Shown here in pieces: positions 10,640 through 22,770 of a stretch of 64,000 nt of DNA (position 1 is its first letter; the number at the start of each line of letters is the position of its first letter). Position numbers and translations under genes: made by a program. Origin of the DNA: Dugong dugon (taxonomy: Eukaryota > Chordata > Mammalia > Sirenia > Dugongidae); the NCBI GenBank assembly GCA_030035585.1, contig CM057462.1, positions 118,415,234 to 118,479,233 on the forward strand, in the 5' to 3' direction. Below the pieces are notes generated by a model. That model was not told where the DNA came from and searched no databases. It saw nothing but the letters and a program-made list of their open reading frames with translations.

Positions 10640-10834
10640 GATTTTTTTGTATTAAAAATATACACCACACAACACTTGCCAATTCAACATTTTTTACATG
10701 TACAGTTCAGTGATGTTGATCGCACTAACCATGCTGTGCAACCATCACCCTTATCTGTTGCCAAATTCTCCCTCACCATTAATACATATTCTATGCTTCC
10801 TAAACATTCATTTAAAACATTCCAAAATTTCATA
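10640..10834 (-). repeat. LINE 3'-end fragment inserted in the L1
   Basis: AATATACACCACACAAC...CCAATTCAACATTTTTTACA, TGTACAGTTCAGTGATGTTG interrupts the L1 3' UTR. The same sequence type recurs at 18565-18770 and, in part, at 45105-45170, so it is a dispersed repeat (probably a lineage L1 3' end). I cannot name the family. Confidence 0.5.
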
Positions 10835-11031
10835 TACCATATTTTTATGCAAATAACGTGTGCCTTCTACGTTTGTTTGCCAACAGCGCCCTCCCCATTG
10901 CCGCTATGCAATTTTTTTTACATGTTGCTGTAAAAAAATTAGCATAGGACCCTTAAGAAACTACCTAGAGGGGGGAGGGTATGGTTGGTAAACAGACATA
11001 GAAGACGTGTTATTTGCATAAAAATGCGGTA
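10835..11031. mobile_element. Short DNA transposon (MITE-like) with about 48-bp terminal inverted repeats
   Basis: The left end reads TACCATATTTTTATGCAAAT then AACGTGTGCCTTCTACGTTT. The complement of the right end reads TACCGCATTTTTATGCAAAT then AACACGTCTTCTATGTCTGT. The two ends match over about 48 positions with few differences. TA lies at both outer edges, as expected for a TA target duplication. L1 sequence resumes on both sides, so this is a clean insertion into the L1. Internal DNA is about 100 bp with no coding capacity. Family not recognised. Confidence 0.8.
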
Positions 11032-11463
11032 ATTGGAATCATATAATATGTGGTTTTCTCTGACTGGCTACTTTGACTTAGCATGATGTTTTTGAGATTC
11101 ATCTAGGTTGTAGCATGTATCAGTCAGTACGTCATTCCTTTTGGTGGCCAAATAATATTCCATTATATGAATATACCACACTTTGTTTATCTGTTCATCA
11201 GTTGATGAACATTTGGGTTGTTTTTACCCTTTGGCTTCTATGAATAATGCTGCTATAAATATTCATTTACAAGTCTTTGTGTGGACGTATGCTTTCATTG
11301 CTCTTCGGTATACACCTAAGAGTAAAGTTGCTGGGTCATATAGCAACTCTGTGTTTAACCATTTGAGGAAAAGCCAGACCGTTGTGCAAAGTGGCTGCAG
11401 CGTTTTACATTCCCGCTAGCAGTGTGTGAGGGTTTTGATTTCTCCACATCCTCACCAACACTA

Positions 11464-11670
11464 AGGAGCCCTGGTGGCACAGTGGTTGAACACTCCGCTG
11501 CTAACTGAAAGGTTGGTGGTTTCAACCCAAACGCTGCTCTATGGGATAAAGATGTGGCAGTCTGCTTCCGTAAAGATTTACAGCCTTGGAAACCCTATGG
11601 GGCAGTTCTGCTCTGTCCTACAGGGTTGCTATGAGTCAGAATCAGCTTGATGTCACTGGGCTTTGGTTTT
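11464..11670 (+). mobile_element. AfroSINE, plus orientation, long form
   Basis: GAGCCCTGGTGGCACAGTGG head, GATAAAGATGTGGCAGTCTG middle and ATGAGTCAGAATCAGCTTGA tail. It is inserted in the old L1. Confidence 0.93.
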
Positions 11671-12850
11671 CATCAATACTTATTACCTAACTCTTCGATG
11701 CTAGCTATCATAGTGGATGTGAAGTGGTATCTCATTGTGGTTTTGATTTGCATTCCTTTTGATTTTGTATTCTTTTCATGTGCTTATTGGCCATCTTTTT
11801 TGAAGAAATGTCTATTCAGATCCTTTGCCCACTTTTAAATTGTGTTATTTGTCTTTTTATTATCGAGTTGTAAGAGTTCTTTATATATTCTAGATACAAG
11901 TCCTTATCAGAGGTATGCTTTACAAATATTTCTTCCCATTCTGTGGGTTGTCTTTTTTACTTTCTTGACAGTGACCTTTAAACATAAAAGTTTTCAATTT
12001 CGAAGAAGTCCAATTTATCTATTTTTTTCTTTTTTCGCTCATGCTTTTGAGACCATGTTTAAGAACCCATTACCAAATCTGAGGTCATGAAGATTCACCT
12101 CTATGTTTTCTTCTAAGAGTTTTAATGTTTTAGTTCTTACATTTATATCTTTGACCCATTTTTAATTTTTGTATATGGTGTAAGGTAATGGTTCAATGTC
12201 ATTCTTTTGCATGAGGATATCCAGTTGTCCCAAAACCATTTGTTGAAAAGACTACTCTTTCCCCATTGAATGTCCTTGGCACTGTTATCAAAAATCAGTT
12301 AATTAATAGACACATGGGTTTACTGCTGGACTCTCAATTCTATTCTATTGATTTATGTCTATTCCTGTGCCAGTACTACTCTGTCTTGCTTACTCTTGCG
12401 TTGTAGTAAGTTTTGAAATTTGGAGGTTTCAGTCCTTCAACTTTGTCCTTTTTCAAGACTGTTTTGGCTGTTATGGATCCCTTGCAATTCCATACGAATT
12501 TTAGAATCAGTTTGTCAATTTTTATGAAGAAGCCAGCTCGGATTCTGAAAGCGATTGTATCAAATCTATAGATCAATTTGAGGCATATTGCCATCTAAAC
12601 AATATTAAGTCTACTGATCTGTGAGCATGAGATGTTTTTCTATTTGTTGATTGTATCCTGCAACCTTGTTGAATTCATTTATTAGTTCTAATAACTTTTT
12701 AGTGGATTCCTTAGGATTTTCTATGTATATGATTATGTCATCTGTGACTATAGTGTTACTTTTTCCTTTCCAATCTGGATGCTTGCAGTTTAACCTGTAT
12801 CTCTGAAGGAATCTATCCATCTCCTCCCAATTGCCTTTCACAACCTCCAC

Positions 12851-14454
12851 TGTTTCTGAGAGTGTCCTTAGGCTTTAACTTTTTCACACTGTTGCAAATG
12901 AAGTCAGTTCCTTTGGGCAGAGACTTGGAGCGCTCTGTTCTACGGCCTGCTTCTTCCTCTGGGCAAAATCTCTAAGTCATAGCTCTGGAGTTGGGAATAG
13001 GGACAATGATGTGCTTCTGAGTGACACCCTTGCTCTAGAAGCTGAACGCTATTGCCTCCCCCAGCATCGGATCCCTGCCACATGAGCCAGGGCAAGGGTG
13101 ACTAGGGCCCCAGTATTCTCGATGGTGCTATGCCCAAGGTAGAGCCTCCGTCCCATGAGAGGGAAGAAGAAAGGGACCCCCACTTCCTGGGTACACCTGC
13201 CTCCAGAACATAACCTTAGCAACAGGCAAGGATGGGGAAGGATGAGAAATGCTGATATCCTGCCTCTTCTGTGAAGACAGCTGGGGAGGGAGGGAGCCTG
13301 TGTCCTTGGCTGCACCAGTCTGCTGTGGAGTTTCTGTCTTGCTGAGCTGGGAGGTGGGAGGGAGGGAGCAGGTCTTGACTCAGATACCAGAGACTCTTGC
13401 TGTTCTCACCAGGTTGTAGTCGATTTTCTTCACATGCTGCATGCACTTAGGACCATTTTCAGAGATTCTAGATGGTTGTTTTTAAAAATAATTTTCACCA
13501 GTTTTGCTGGGGAATCTGCAGAGCTTCTCATACTATCAGGCCAAAAGTAGAATCCTTATTACTGCTTCATTTAATAGATGAGGATCATCTTCATCCTTTG
13601 GCAGTCGTGGTGATGGAAGGAAAAAGAGAGTCACTCAGGATCAGAACATCACAAATGCCTAATCACTGAAATTGAGTGTGACGGATGTTGGATGTCATCT
13701 AAATCACACATTACTAGATACAATAATGTCTGTAAAACTACTCTTGGGCATGGCCCTTCAATCTCTACTTGAACACCCCCAGTAATGGGGAACTCACTAC
13801 TATTAGTTTTTATTGACTATTATCCCCATGAGCAACATGAGCATGTAAAACCAAAAACAGCTTGTGCCTGGCAAAGCCGGGGATGAACAAACAAAAGGGA
13901 GACAGAGAAAATAAGTTATCTGGAATACTAAACTTTGTATCACTAGAAAGGTCATGGGGATACTGCAAAATGCAGCTAGCTCCTTTTGGACACCAGGTGT
14001 CCGAGAGACTTCTCTAATTTTAGAATGAACGTAGTGTTTACTAAAGAGGTCCAGGACTCATGGTTCTGGACTGTGATGTTCTTTCACCCTCAGGCTGTGC
14101 ATACTTGTGTCCTGTTGTTTCAGGGCCAATCACTTTTTGACATAGAGGAAGGGGGAACCAGTCCACTGAACTGGCATGTGTCTGAGGAATCTGCCAAGAA
14201 ATATAGTTTAAATGCTCACCCTTAGAGATGGAGTTGGTGGTGGCTACTCTCTGATGGGCTAAGAACTCATCTTCATAGTGGCATTGTGCTGTTTATCCTC
14301 TGACACAGACTGTCATTAATATCTCTTCATTTGAACCAAGTGGGGTTGAATTCTATTTTCTGCCAGACTCTGCATCTTCTTGTCTTGGTGACAGTGTTCC
14401 CTCTGTCTTCCCCAATTATCATCGAGCTTAGAAAGAAGTAAAGCCTTACGTTGT
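12851..14454. other. Intergenic DNA without recognised gene
   Basis: I see no exon or named repeat. Open frames here are short and carry no recognisable domain. Confidence 0.5.
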
Positions 14455-14800
14455 TTTTTAAATTTTATTTTATTTTTTATTGTACTTTAGATGAAGGTTT
14501 ACAGAAGAAACTAGCTTCTCATTAAACAATTAATACACGTATTGTTTTGTGACATTGGTTGCCAACCTGACGACATGTCAACACTCTCCCCTTCTCAACC
14601 TTGGGTTCCCTGTTACCAGCTTTCCTGCCCCCTCCTGCCTTCTCGTCCTTGCCCCTGGGCTGGTGTGCCCATTTAGTCTCGTTTTGTTTTATGGGTCTGT
14701 CTAACCTTTGGCTGAAGGGTAAACCTCAGGAGTGACTTCATTACTAAGCTATAAGCGTGTCCAGGGGGCCATACTCTCAGGGTAAATCCTCATGTTTGCG
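14455..14800 (-). mobile_element. L1 3' UTR, 5'-truncated, minus orientation
   Basis: A T-rich start is followed by TTGTACTTTAGATGAAGGTT and ACCTTGGGTTCCCTGTTACC. This is the complement of the same L1 3' UTR found in plus orientation at 17015-17547 and again at 43628-43979. Confidence 0.85.
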
Positions 14801-16160
14801 TTTTAACATTAACCGTAGGGGACTTCCTACACTCATCTTGGTCATCTGTGAGTAAAACAGATGACTTTATTCATAGCCTACCCTAGAATTTTAAGCCTCT
14901 GTTGGATCTGGGAATAAGTGTTATTCCATAAGCTCCTTCCAGGGGTAGAAGAACTAATATTTCCAGGAAGCTTGACTGTTGCCTGGCATCAGAACTTGCT
15001 TGGTTCCTGAACTTCTCCTGCATTGTTGTGAAAAATGCCAAGTCTTTTTGCACTCTTACAGTACAGATCATATAAAATTCCAACATGTAACAACACGAAG
15101 TATCTGAGTCTAATTTTGACCAGCTGTCCTCTGAGTTCTTGCCTCAAAGTCCTAGCTAATCAATAAGCTTCCTTGTCCATTAGCAGGAATTTTAAAAAGT
15201 TTAAGCATAGAAAAAAGCAAACTAGTTTCTAGGTCAGTATTAATTCACCCAAGCTCTGTCTTTGTATTCATAGCTAAGGACCAAAATTTCTATTTCTAAA
15301 TAAAGGGGGCTTCCCAAGACCTAGGGGCCTATGATTGCTTTTAGGCATTCATGTCACAAGCCAACCCAGGCTATATTTTACCAAAAGGTTAGCCGGCACA
15401 CTTGCTTGTGTTATTTATTTATAGTGACAGTAACATATTTGGCACTTACACGTTATCCTAAAAGCCTGATAACCCCAGTTATCTTGTGCTATAAGTGGCC
15501 TAACTTTCTCACTGAGTTAGAAATGAGTGTTTGGAGTGGGAGAGGGATGGAACTGTTCCGATTTGCCAAGAGTTCCCAAATGCAAAGATGTCTGCAGAGC
15601 AGCAGTGCCGACTACCAAGGAGACCCTGTGAATTCACTGTGGAGGCTGTCAGGCCAGCTTGGAGACATCAATAATGAAAATCCTGAGTTATTTCTGGAGT
15701 AGGTGATTGATGTTTCAAATAGAAGCTGACATTTTGATGGGATCCAGCCTTGCTGTGATAGGAGTTAATGAGGATAATGATGATGATAATGATATTTACA
15801 TTATACTTTTCTTCCAAAGAACCCTTCAGTCCTTTTATCTCATTTGTGTTGAAAACGTCCCTTTGGAGTTGAGAGGGGAAGGTGTTATTAATCTGTATTT
15901 CAGGAGAGAAAATATAGAGAGAGTTAATTGCCTGGCTTTCAGGCTCCATTTTGGTGGTGAGAAGAGATGTTTAAATGACAAATTAAACTTGGAGAAATAC
16001 CAGTTGCTCTCAGTTCCCATTTGTCCTACACAATCCTTCCAGATAAAGCTCCAATAATATCATTCCATAAAACTCGAAAGTCTTCAGGGGTTCCTCACAG
16101 ACTGACAAATTCAGTCCAAATATCCTAGGTAAGCAGTCAGGGCTCTAGACATTCCAACCT
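14801..16160. other. Intergenic DNA without recognised gene
   Basis: A short GATAAT-type run lies near 15772-15793. A weak MIR-like segment (15795-15945) is possible. Nothing else is recognised. Confidence 0.45.
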
Positions 16161-16164
16161 ATAT

Positions 16165-16600
16165 TGTCAGCCTTATCTCTCACGATGCTCTTATTTATCC
16201 CATGTTTCAGCCAAACAAATCCATTTGCTTGCCCCTGCCATCTGCTCTTAGCACCCCATTCTCCTTTCACAATGGTCACCACACTTGCTGTAACTGGTTT
16301 AATGTTTGTCTTCCCTGTTGGATGCAAATTCCAGGAAAGCAGGGACTGTCTCCTTCTGTTCACCACTGTATTGCTAGGGTCTAGCAAAATTAACTGGCAT
16401 ATACTAGGTGCTCAACAAATACTTGCTTCTGAATGCACACTGTAGTCTGCCACTTCCATACCTTTGCTCATGCTGTCCCCCCTGCCCTGAATGCCTACAC
16501 TCCTATCTCTGCCTATTGAAGTCAGAGCCCCTTCCGAGCCCAGATCAAAGACCAACTCCTCTGTCTGATCCTGTCCATTTGGGAACCACCACTTTTTGAG
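16165..16600 (+). mobile_element. LINE L2 3' region, plus orientation
   Basis: AAGCAGGGACTGTCTCCTTC and TATACTAGGTGCTCAACAAA are typical of the L2 3' end. ACCTTTGCTCATGCTGTCCC further right is the L2 segment seen upstream of the 3' end in other copies, so two L2 pieces may lie side by side. Confidence 0.65.
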
Positions 16601-16680
16601 CCCAGATCAAAGCCTGACTCCTCTCTCTGACCCCCACCCCCACCCCCACCCCCACCCCCACAATTTGGGAACCACCACAG
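16533..16680. repeat. Local tandem duplication with (CCCCCA)n expansion
   Basis: GAGCCCAGATCAAAG...ACTCCTCTGTCTGA...TTTGGGAACCACCACTTTTT is repeated directly afterwards (GAGCCCAGATCAAAGCCTGA...TTTGGGAACCACCAC). The second copy carries a run of CCCCCA units at about 16630-16660 that the first lacks. Confidence 0.85.
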
Positions 16681-17014
16681 TACTGCTTTTTTTCATAGTT
16701 CTAACCCTAATCTTATGTTGTGTCATAATTATTTGTGCCCTTGTGTAGTCATCCTTCCCTCCCAGACTGAAGGACAAGAGCTGCATCCCAAAGGCTGGTA
16801 CATTGTAGGCACTTGTTAGATATGTGCTCACTTGTCTAAAACTGTTGACCACCATTTTTCATTCTGCATAATTCCCATTTCCAGAATCTGTAGCTTGTCA
16901 TGAGAAGGGATTCCCACTCCCCTCATTCTTACCCTCCTTCTTTCCTCTGGAAGGCTCAGAGGAATATCAGCCAGGGAAGCCCTGCCAACTTTTCCTTTAG
17001 AAAGTATTTTTCTT

Positions 17015-17547
17015 TGAATGAAGAAAACCAAAGACACAAGGGAAAGATAAGTCCAAAGGACTCATGGATCACAACTACCACAGCGGCCACCAGACTGAGT
17101 CCAGCACAACCAGATGGTACCTGGCTACCACCACTGTCTGCTCTGACAGGGATCACAATAAAGGGTTCTGGACAGAGCTGGAGAAAAATGCAGAAAAAAA
17201 TTCTAACTCACTGGCCTGATAGAGACTGGAGAAACCCTGAGAGCATGGCCCCTGGACACCCTTTTAGCTCAGTAATGAAGTCACTCCTGAAGTTTACCCT
17301 TCAGCCAAAGATTAGACATTCCCATAAAACAAAACGAGACTCAAGGGGCACAACAGTCCAGGGACAAGGACTAGAAGGCAGGAGGGGACAGGAAAGCTGG
17401 TAATAGGGAACCCTAGGTCAAGAAGGAGAGAGTGTTGACATGTTGTGGAGTTGGTAACCAATGTCACAAAACAAGGTGTATTAATTGTTTAACGAGAAGC
17501 TAGTTTGTTCTGTAAACCTTCATCTAAAGTACAATTAAAAAAAAAAG
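17015..17547 (+). mobile_element. L1 3' UTR with poly(A), plus orientation
   Basis: The copy runs from about AAAACCAAAGACACAAGGGA to CTTCATCTAAAGTACAATTA followed by a short A run. Such 5'-truncated L1 copies are typical. An open frame of 167 codons across it is incidental. Confidence 0.88.
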
Positions 17548-17915
17548 TTATCTCCCTTTTCCTCCATGAGGAGCACTGTACTCTGGCACTTAGGTGGAGG
17601 GCTCCATTTCCTATTGGGGCACAGAGTAGGTTTGCAGAGGTGGCATTTTTTAGTTTCATTGCTAATGTCACTGCCAGCCTAAACAATGGAGAACTAATCA
17701 GTGCAACAACATTAACTGACAAGGTGTGATATAATCAGTGATCTCTCCAAGGAATTTTACTACAGGTCTGAATTTGGCGAGCATTCGCATATTCCATTCA
17801 GTTATGATAAAAATACACCAGATTGAACTAACCCTAGGGGTCTGTGAAGCTTCTAAGCAGCACATTTTTGATACCCTGAAGACTCCTGGCTAATGGCAAT
17901 GTGGGCATACCAACC
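17548..17915. other. Intergenic DNA without recognised feature
   Basis: No gene or repeat recognised. Confidence 0.45.
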
Positions 17916-17919
17916 ATCT

Positions 17920-18300
17920 GTGATATAATATTCCATATAAATTAGAAAGAGCTACTTTGACAACCGTACCATGGAATACTCAGGGCTGTTAAAATTGATG
18001 ATGTAGATCTATATTTATTGACATGGAAAGGTGCCCACAATATATTGCTAAGTGAAAGAAGCAGGCTAGAGAACAGTATAATTATGTATAATTATTCCAT
18101 ATTTATCTCTATATGTATTCATAGATGCATGGAGGGATATCCTCTGAAAAGTTAATATTGATTATCTCTGGATGATGGAATTTTGGGTGATTTTTTTCTT
18201 TACTTTTGTTTTTCTAGTTATTTTTGTTTGAATTTTATTTGTACAGTGAGCAGTTATTATTTTTACAATCAGAAAAAAAAACTGCTTTCAGTTTGAAAAA
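17920..18300 (+). mobile_element. Old L1 3' UTR fragment (L1M type), plus orientation
   Basis: ATGGAATACTCAGGGCTGTT, TTATTGACATGGAAAGGTGC and CCACAATATATTGCTAAGTG match the well-known old L1 3' UTR segment around 'gaatactatgcagcc...'. Confidence 0.75.
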
Positions 18301-18564
18301 AAACTGTTGAAAATATAAAAACCTCATTTAAAAAATTCTTCAGATTTCCTAAAAGAGAAGATGCTTACAGTCATATGTTAAAAAAAAGAAAAAAACACAA
18401 AACAAACTGTCACATGAATGAAAAAAAAATTGTTCAACTGCCTCCATGACTAAGCCATACCATGTGCTGACTACTAGGAGAAGTAAAAGGGAAGAAAGGA
18501 TATCTTTTAAGGAGTACATACAAAATCAAGATCTCCTGATTTAGCATGGTTAATATGCATGTTT

Positions 18565-18770
18565 TTTTAAAATTTTATTTATCTTCTTGTTGTTGTGGAG
18601 AATACACACAGCAACATATACACCAATTCAACCATTTCTGCATGTACAATTCAGTGACACTGACCACATTCTTTGAGTTGTGCAATCACTCTTACCCTCT
18701 TCTGAGTTGTTCCTCCCTGTTAACATAAACTAACTGCTCCCTAAGGCTCCTATCTAATCTTTCAAGTTAG
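18565..18770 (-). repeat. LINE 3'-end-type repeat, same family as 10640-10834
   Basis: AAAATTTTATTTATC...GAGAATACACACAGCAACAT, CACCAATTCAACCATTTCTG, GTACAATTCAGTGACACTGA. It lies just downstream of the DDAH1 polyadenylation site. Confidence 0.55.
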
Positions 18771-18969
18771 TATGCATTGTTTTCAAGTGGGAAAAGTATC
18801 ATTTCGAATATCATTTTAGTCCAAGCTTTTGATGGCTGATTTACAAGTACAGTGTTTCTAATTCCATAACCTACAGAAGAGATAAAACATCCAATCTCTG
18901 GTAGCAAAGGAATGGTGCCCTTGCTCACCACGGCAGTTTCTGTTGCAAAAAAGAGACAGACGCTGTTGA

Positions 18970-21924
18970 TCATAGTACAACTCACACTTTATTCCATCGT
19001 GATTGGTATACATGTAGGATTGGGACAGCAAGAGACTCAAATCAGTGCAGAACTTCTCTGGACTAAAGGGTTGTGAAAGGCATTACTGGTTTTGGCACAC
19101 AGAGTGAATAACTGTACATTGGCTGGAACAAGCTGGTCAGTAAAATAAAATGTACAAATCGAACACCATGTTGAAATCACGTCTGAGTTCTGTAGAGTGT
19201 TACAGAGTAAATAATTACAGACTAACATGCAACTCTATATTAAAGTCACATTATTCATTACAGACTATTTCCCCGCCTTAGAGGATGAAGAGATGACCTT
19301 AGTTATCTGTTCACAGTAGCTTAAAAGAGCAATCAATACACATTAGAGAGATCTGGCTGCTGATTTCTATAGCAATCCATCATAGCTGAAGAAATAATGC
19401 TTAATAATGTCCTGTCTCTACAATGTTCTTATTAAATTGAAATTTTACTGACCAAATAATTCTGACTCAACTTTTATGTACTTAAATACAACTCTTTATG
19501 TCTGTATAATGTCAAAAAGCAGTTTCTGTTAGTTTACTTATCTTTATAAATCACAGTGGACAAGAGGGAGGCAGATATGCAATGGGTGATCTTTCCTTTT
19601 CAAAGTTAACAGTATGCTGACAAGAGCATCAAGAAGTAATACTGTTATTCTGCAAGTATTTTAGGTTTTCACATCATCATATCACATAGGGAGTCGAAAG
19701 AAGCCAGCTTAGTAGGTAATGTAGTAGTGCAGAATATGATTCTGTTTAAGAGGCACACAGATTCTAAGTGATTTCTTGAGACAAAGAGAAGGAAAGAGGG
19801 AAAGGAGAAGTGAAAATCAGCCTTCTGCAGAAAAATCGTTCAAAAGAAAAATCGATTCACTTGCAATTGACTAACCATAATAGGGATTAGTTCTTAATTT
19901 GGGATGATAGAAGTAAAGATACTAAAAAGTATATGCCAGTAGTCTTTAATATTAACCCTAATCTGGATAATTGGGTTATTTTTCCCATGGTTCTTTTGAG
20001 ATGTTGGACTCTCTCAGGGAGATTTTCTGCTTTTGCAAGTGTAGGGCCAGATTTAACTCAAAAGGGCAACCATAGCTGCTGAGAACAATTTTTCTTTACT
20101 AACTTAGCTATGTGGTTAACATTCATTCTCTTTCTGGCAAAAACTAAATTATTCAGCCATGAGACTGTCTGAAATATGACAGTGATCAAGACATGGTTCA
20201 TTCACAGGATGCACATAATTAGATATTTGCACATGATATGAGTATGAAAGTTAAACAACAAGGAAGAGAAAGAGTAAAAGAAATTTCTGGCATAAAGTCA
20301 TCAAATAAATGCAAAAGACAGTTAGTGGTTAAAGATGTCTTGATTTCTTTCTTATCACTTCCATCCGTGAAGGGGGAGTTGAAATGAATGATAGTAATTC
20401 TCTCTTCTGTCTTTGATTACAAACATACAGGTGAGCAGAGCAAAACTTGAAGTAATATTTCATAAGCTTCCTGATTCTTAATCTTAAACAACAAGCCACA
20501 GGCAATACAGGAAAGGTAGAGATGACTGGGAAGTTTGATAACATGCCTGAGTCAGTCATCATCCCTTGGAATACCACTTCCCTGGCCTGCTAATAGGCCA
20601 ATTCTTTCAGGTTTAAGTAAAAGACAGTGATCTCTTCCTCCAGGGTGGCATTGTTCTTTGTAACTGACCGTGTCAGTTTACAGTTGTGTAATATAAAGAA
20701 AGAAGTTTTACTTGAATTCCACAGTAAATATTCATGGACGTTTCAAAGCAGAATTGTTCATTGTCTGAGGTTGGTTTCAAACACTTCCTAAACATGCTCC
20801 ATGACTATGAGGCGCCATTCTATCTGGGCTAATCCATACCATTAATTATCATTACCATTAATCTATACCATTAATAACCATTTTTAGATGGGACATCTCT
20901 TTTGAAAGAAATAACCTTGCTAGAATAGGATAATTGTAGAGGGTAGAAGGCTGGAAAGAGATTGAGTCAGGGTGGGGGGAAATAGAAATGGGCTGAATAA
21001 GGAAAAAGGAAGACTTTTCTCCAAAGTCTGTATATGTCTAATAATGAAGCAAAAACTCATGGAATGTGCCTTAAAGACTTTCTAAGACGTTGTATTTATG
21101 TATTGCAAGTTTCCTGATCTACAATCCCTTAGCAACCATATGGTGCTGAATTTACTTTCCTAGGTGTGGTGCCCTACTTCTTCTGGAATTTAGATCTCTG
21201 GGGCAAACATGGTCAGGATGTGTCTCTCTGTGGTAATACTCCCCCAAACAGCTGCTCCAATTCTGGTCATGGTTCTGCCAAGGAGCCTGTAAGCCCTTCT
21301 GGGGGGTCAGTAGATGTAGCTGAGCGGTAGAGGAAACCGATGGCAGACAGAGTGGACTTGAAAGAAGGTATCCAGAAGGGAAGACCTCGGGCTTTACCCA
21401 AGGTCATGGTGATGGCAATAGAAGTGAGAAGGGCAAAAGAAAATAACTGGAAAGAAAGTTTTGACTGCTGAATAAAATAAGAGGGAAAGGGAGAAGATAC
21501 ATAGACCAGGGAATTTCACAGGAATCAAAGATGATTAACGATATCAAGGAAAAAAAAACCCAACTCATCTGACTGATCAAGAAGATATTCTTCCCAATAT
21601 ATCGGCAAAAAATGATTTTCACACTGAGAATACAACACTAAAATGAGTGTTTCCTTACTATTATTATTCACATTTTAATAGTTCATTAGTTCTATAGTTT
21701 CTAAATTGCTTAATTCATTTAGCAAATCCACAGCTTAGGTACCACCGTGAAGGAAGACAGGGTAGGGCACAAAAATGAAGCAATTAAAACTAAAATTAAA
21801 TCTTTGTAAACAAGAGTTAGTAGCACAGTGGCACAGTAGATTGTCAATGAAAACAACAAAGTGGGTACAGAGTCATTGGCCTTGTGTGTGCAGTATTGCC
21901 AGCTACAAGGAGGGACTCTGTGAC
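18970..21924 (-). other. DDAH1: DDAH1 3' untranslated region
   Basis: After the stop codon the last exon continues for about 2.95 kb. The end is inferred from the AATAAA at 18988-18993 (minus), with cleavage expected some 15-25 bases further on (about 18965-18975) and a T-rich element beyond that (complement of about 18942-18957). I see no SINE, LINE or LTR in this stretch, whereas repeats are dense on both sides, which fits a constrained mRNA region. No other AATAAA was found between the stop and 18988. One ATTAAA near 19946 could serve as a minor alternative site. The length is like that known for mammalian DDAH1 transcripts. Confidence 0.8.
18988..18993 (-). terminator. DDAH1: DDAH1 polyadenylation signal AATAAA
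   Basis: Canonical hexamer on the minus strand in the context CGATGGAATAAAGTGTGAG, followed about 30-45 bases on by a T-rich stretch (complement of 18942-18957). Confidence 0.8.
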
Positions 21925-22041
<117 letters not shown>

Positions 22042-22127
22042 CTACAGTAGGAACAAAGGGAAAGGTAGAGAAGGGTTATGTTTCTGCATCTGTCATACCC
22101 CTCTGTTGTAAAGACAAGCTTTGTGAG

Positions 22128-22770
22128 TTTAGGCTTGTCTTGGTTTGCTAGTGCTGCAGAAACAGCAATACCGAAGTCGGTGGCCTTAAAGAGCAGACAT
22201 TTATTTTCTCACAGTTCAGAAGGCTAAAGGTCTGAACTTAGGGTGTGGGGAGGTACTTCTTTGTCTATTTCAGTCTCTAACCAGTTGCCTTTGAGTTGAT
22301 TCCCACTCGTGGTGACCCCACGTGTCAGAATAGAACTGTGCTCCATAAGGTTTTCAGTGGATGATCTTTTGGAAGTAGATTGCCAAGGCTTTCTTTCAAG
22401 GTGCCTATGGATGGACTCGAACTGCCAAACTTTTGGTTAGTAACCAAATGCGTAACTGTTTGCACCACCCAGGGACACATTTCAGCTTCTAGTATCAGGC
22501 AATCCTTGGAGTTCCTGGGCTTGTAGGTGCACCTGCCCTGTGTGTCTGTCTTCATATGGTGTCTTTCCCCTGTCCGTGTCTCAGTGTCTATTCTGCTTTT
22601 TTTATAACTCAGAAGCGATAAGGTTTAGGACCCACCCTGCTCTGGCATGGCCTCATTAACATAACAAAAGAAACCCACCTATTTTCAAACCTGGTCATAT
22701 CTACAGGTACAGGGGTTAGGATTTTAACACATATTTTTTGGGTGGGGAGCACAATTCAATCCATAACGAG
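22128..22770 (-). mobile_element. MaLR-like (MST/MLT type) solo LTR, interrupted by a SINE
   Basis: The plus strand shows TTGTCTTGGTTTGCTAGTGC, ACATTTATTTTCTCACAGTT and, at the other end, GGTTAGGATTTTAACACATA and CAATTCAATCCATAAC. These are the antisense landmarks of MaLR LTRs, with the LTR AATAAA inverted. A second copy lies at 50308-50860. The family name is tentative. Confidence 0.6.
22276..22480 (-). mobile_element. AfroSINE, minus orientation, diverged long form
   Basis: TTGAGTTGATTCCCACTCGT, GTCAGAATAGAACTGTGCTC and the head complement TTGCACCACCCAGGGAC. It is nested in the MaLR-like LTR. Confidence 0.82.

Larger units (their letters stand above)
10375..12810 (-). mobile_element. Old LINE-1 (3' UTR and part of ORF2), with three nested insertions
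   Basis: In minus orientation the 3' UTR is at the low end (GATATAATTCATATACTACA, ATTCACCCATTTAAAGTGTA) and ORF2 extends to about 12810. ORF2 pieces are recognisable near the high end, for example IIIYIENPKESTKKLLELIN (about 12728-12669); the expected catalytic ADD motif just before it reads TDD. Stops and frameshifts are many. Inserted inside are a second LINE 3'-end segment (about 10640-10834), a TIR element (10835-11031) and an AfroSINE (11464-11670). The 5' end is truncated, as is usual. Confidence 0.88.

Noticed and set aside
16900..17403. Plus-strand open frame of 167 codons
   Set aside because: It runs across the boundary of an L1 3' UTR, which is non-coding in the family.
1..18960. 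Neighbouring gene BCL10, known to lie downstream of DDAH1 in human
   Set aside because: No BCL10-like exon was recognised. The distance in human also puts it beyond this window.
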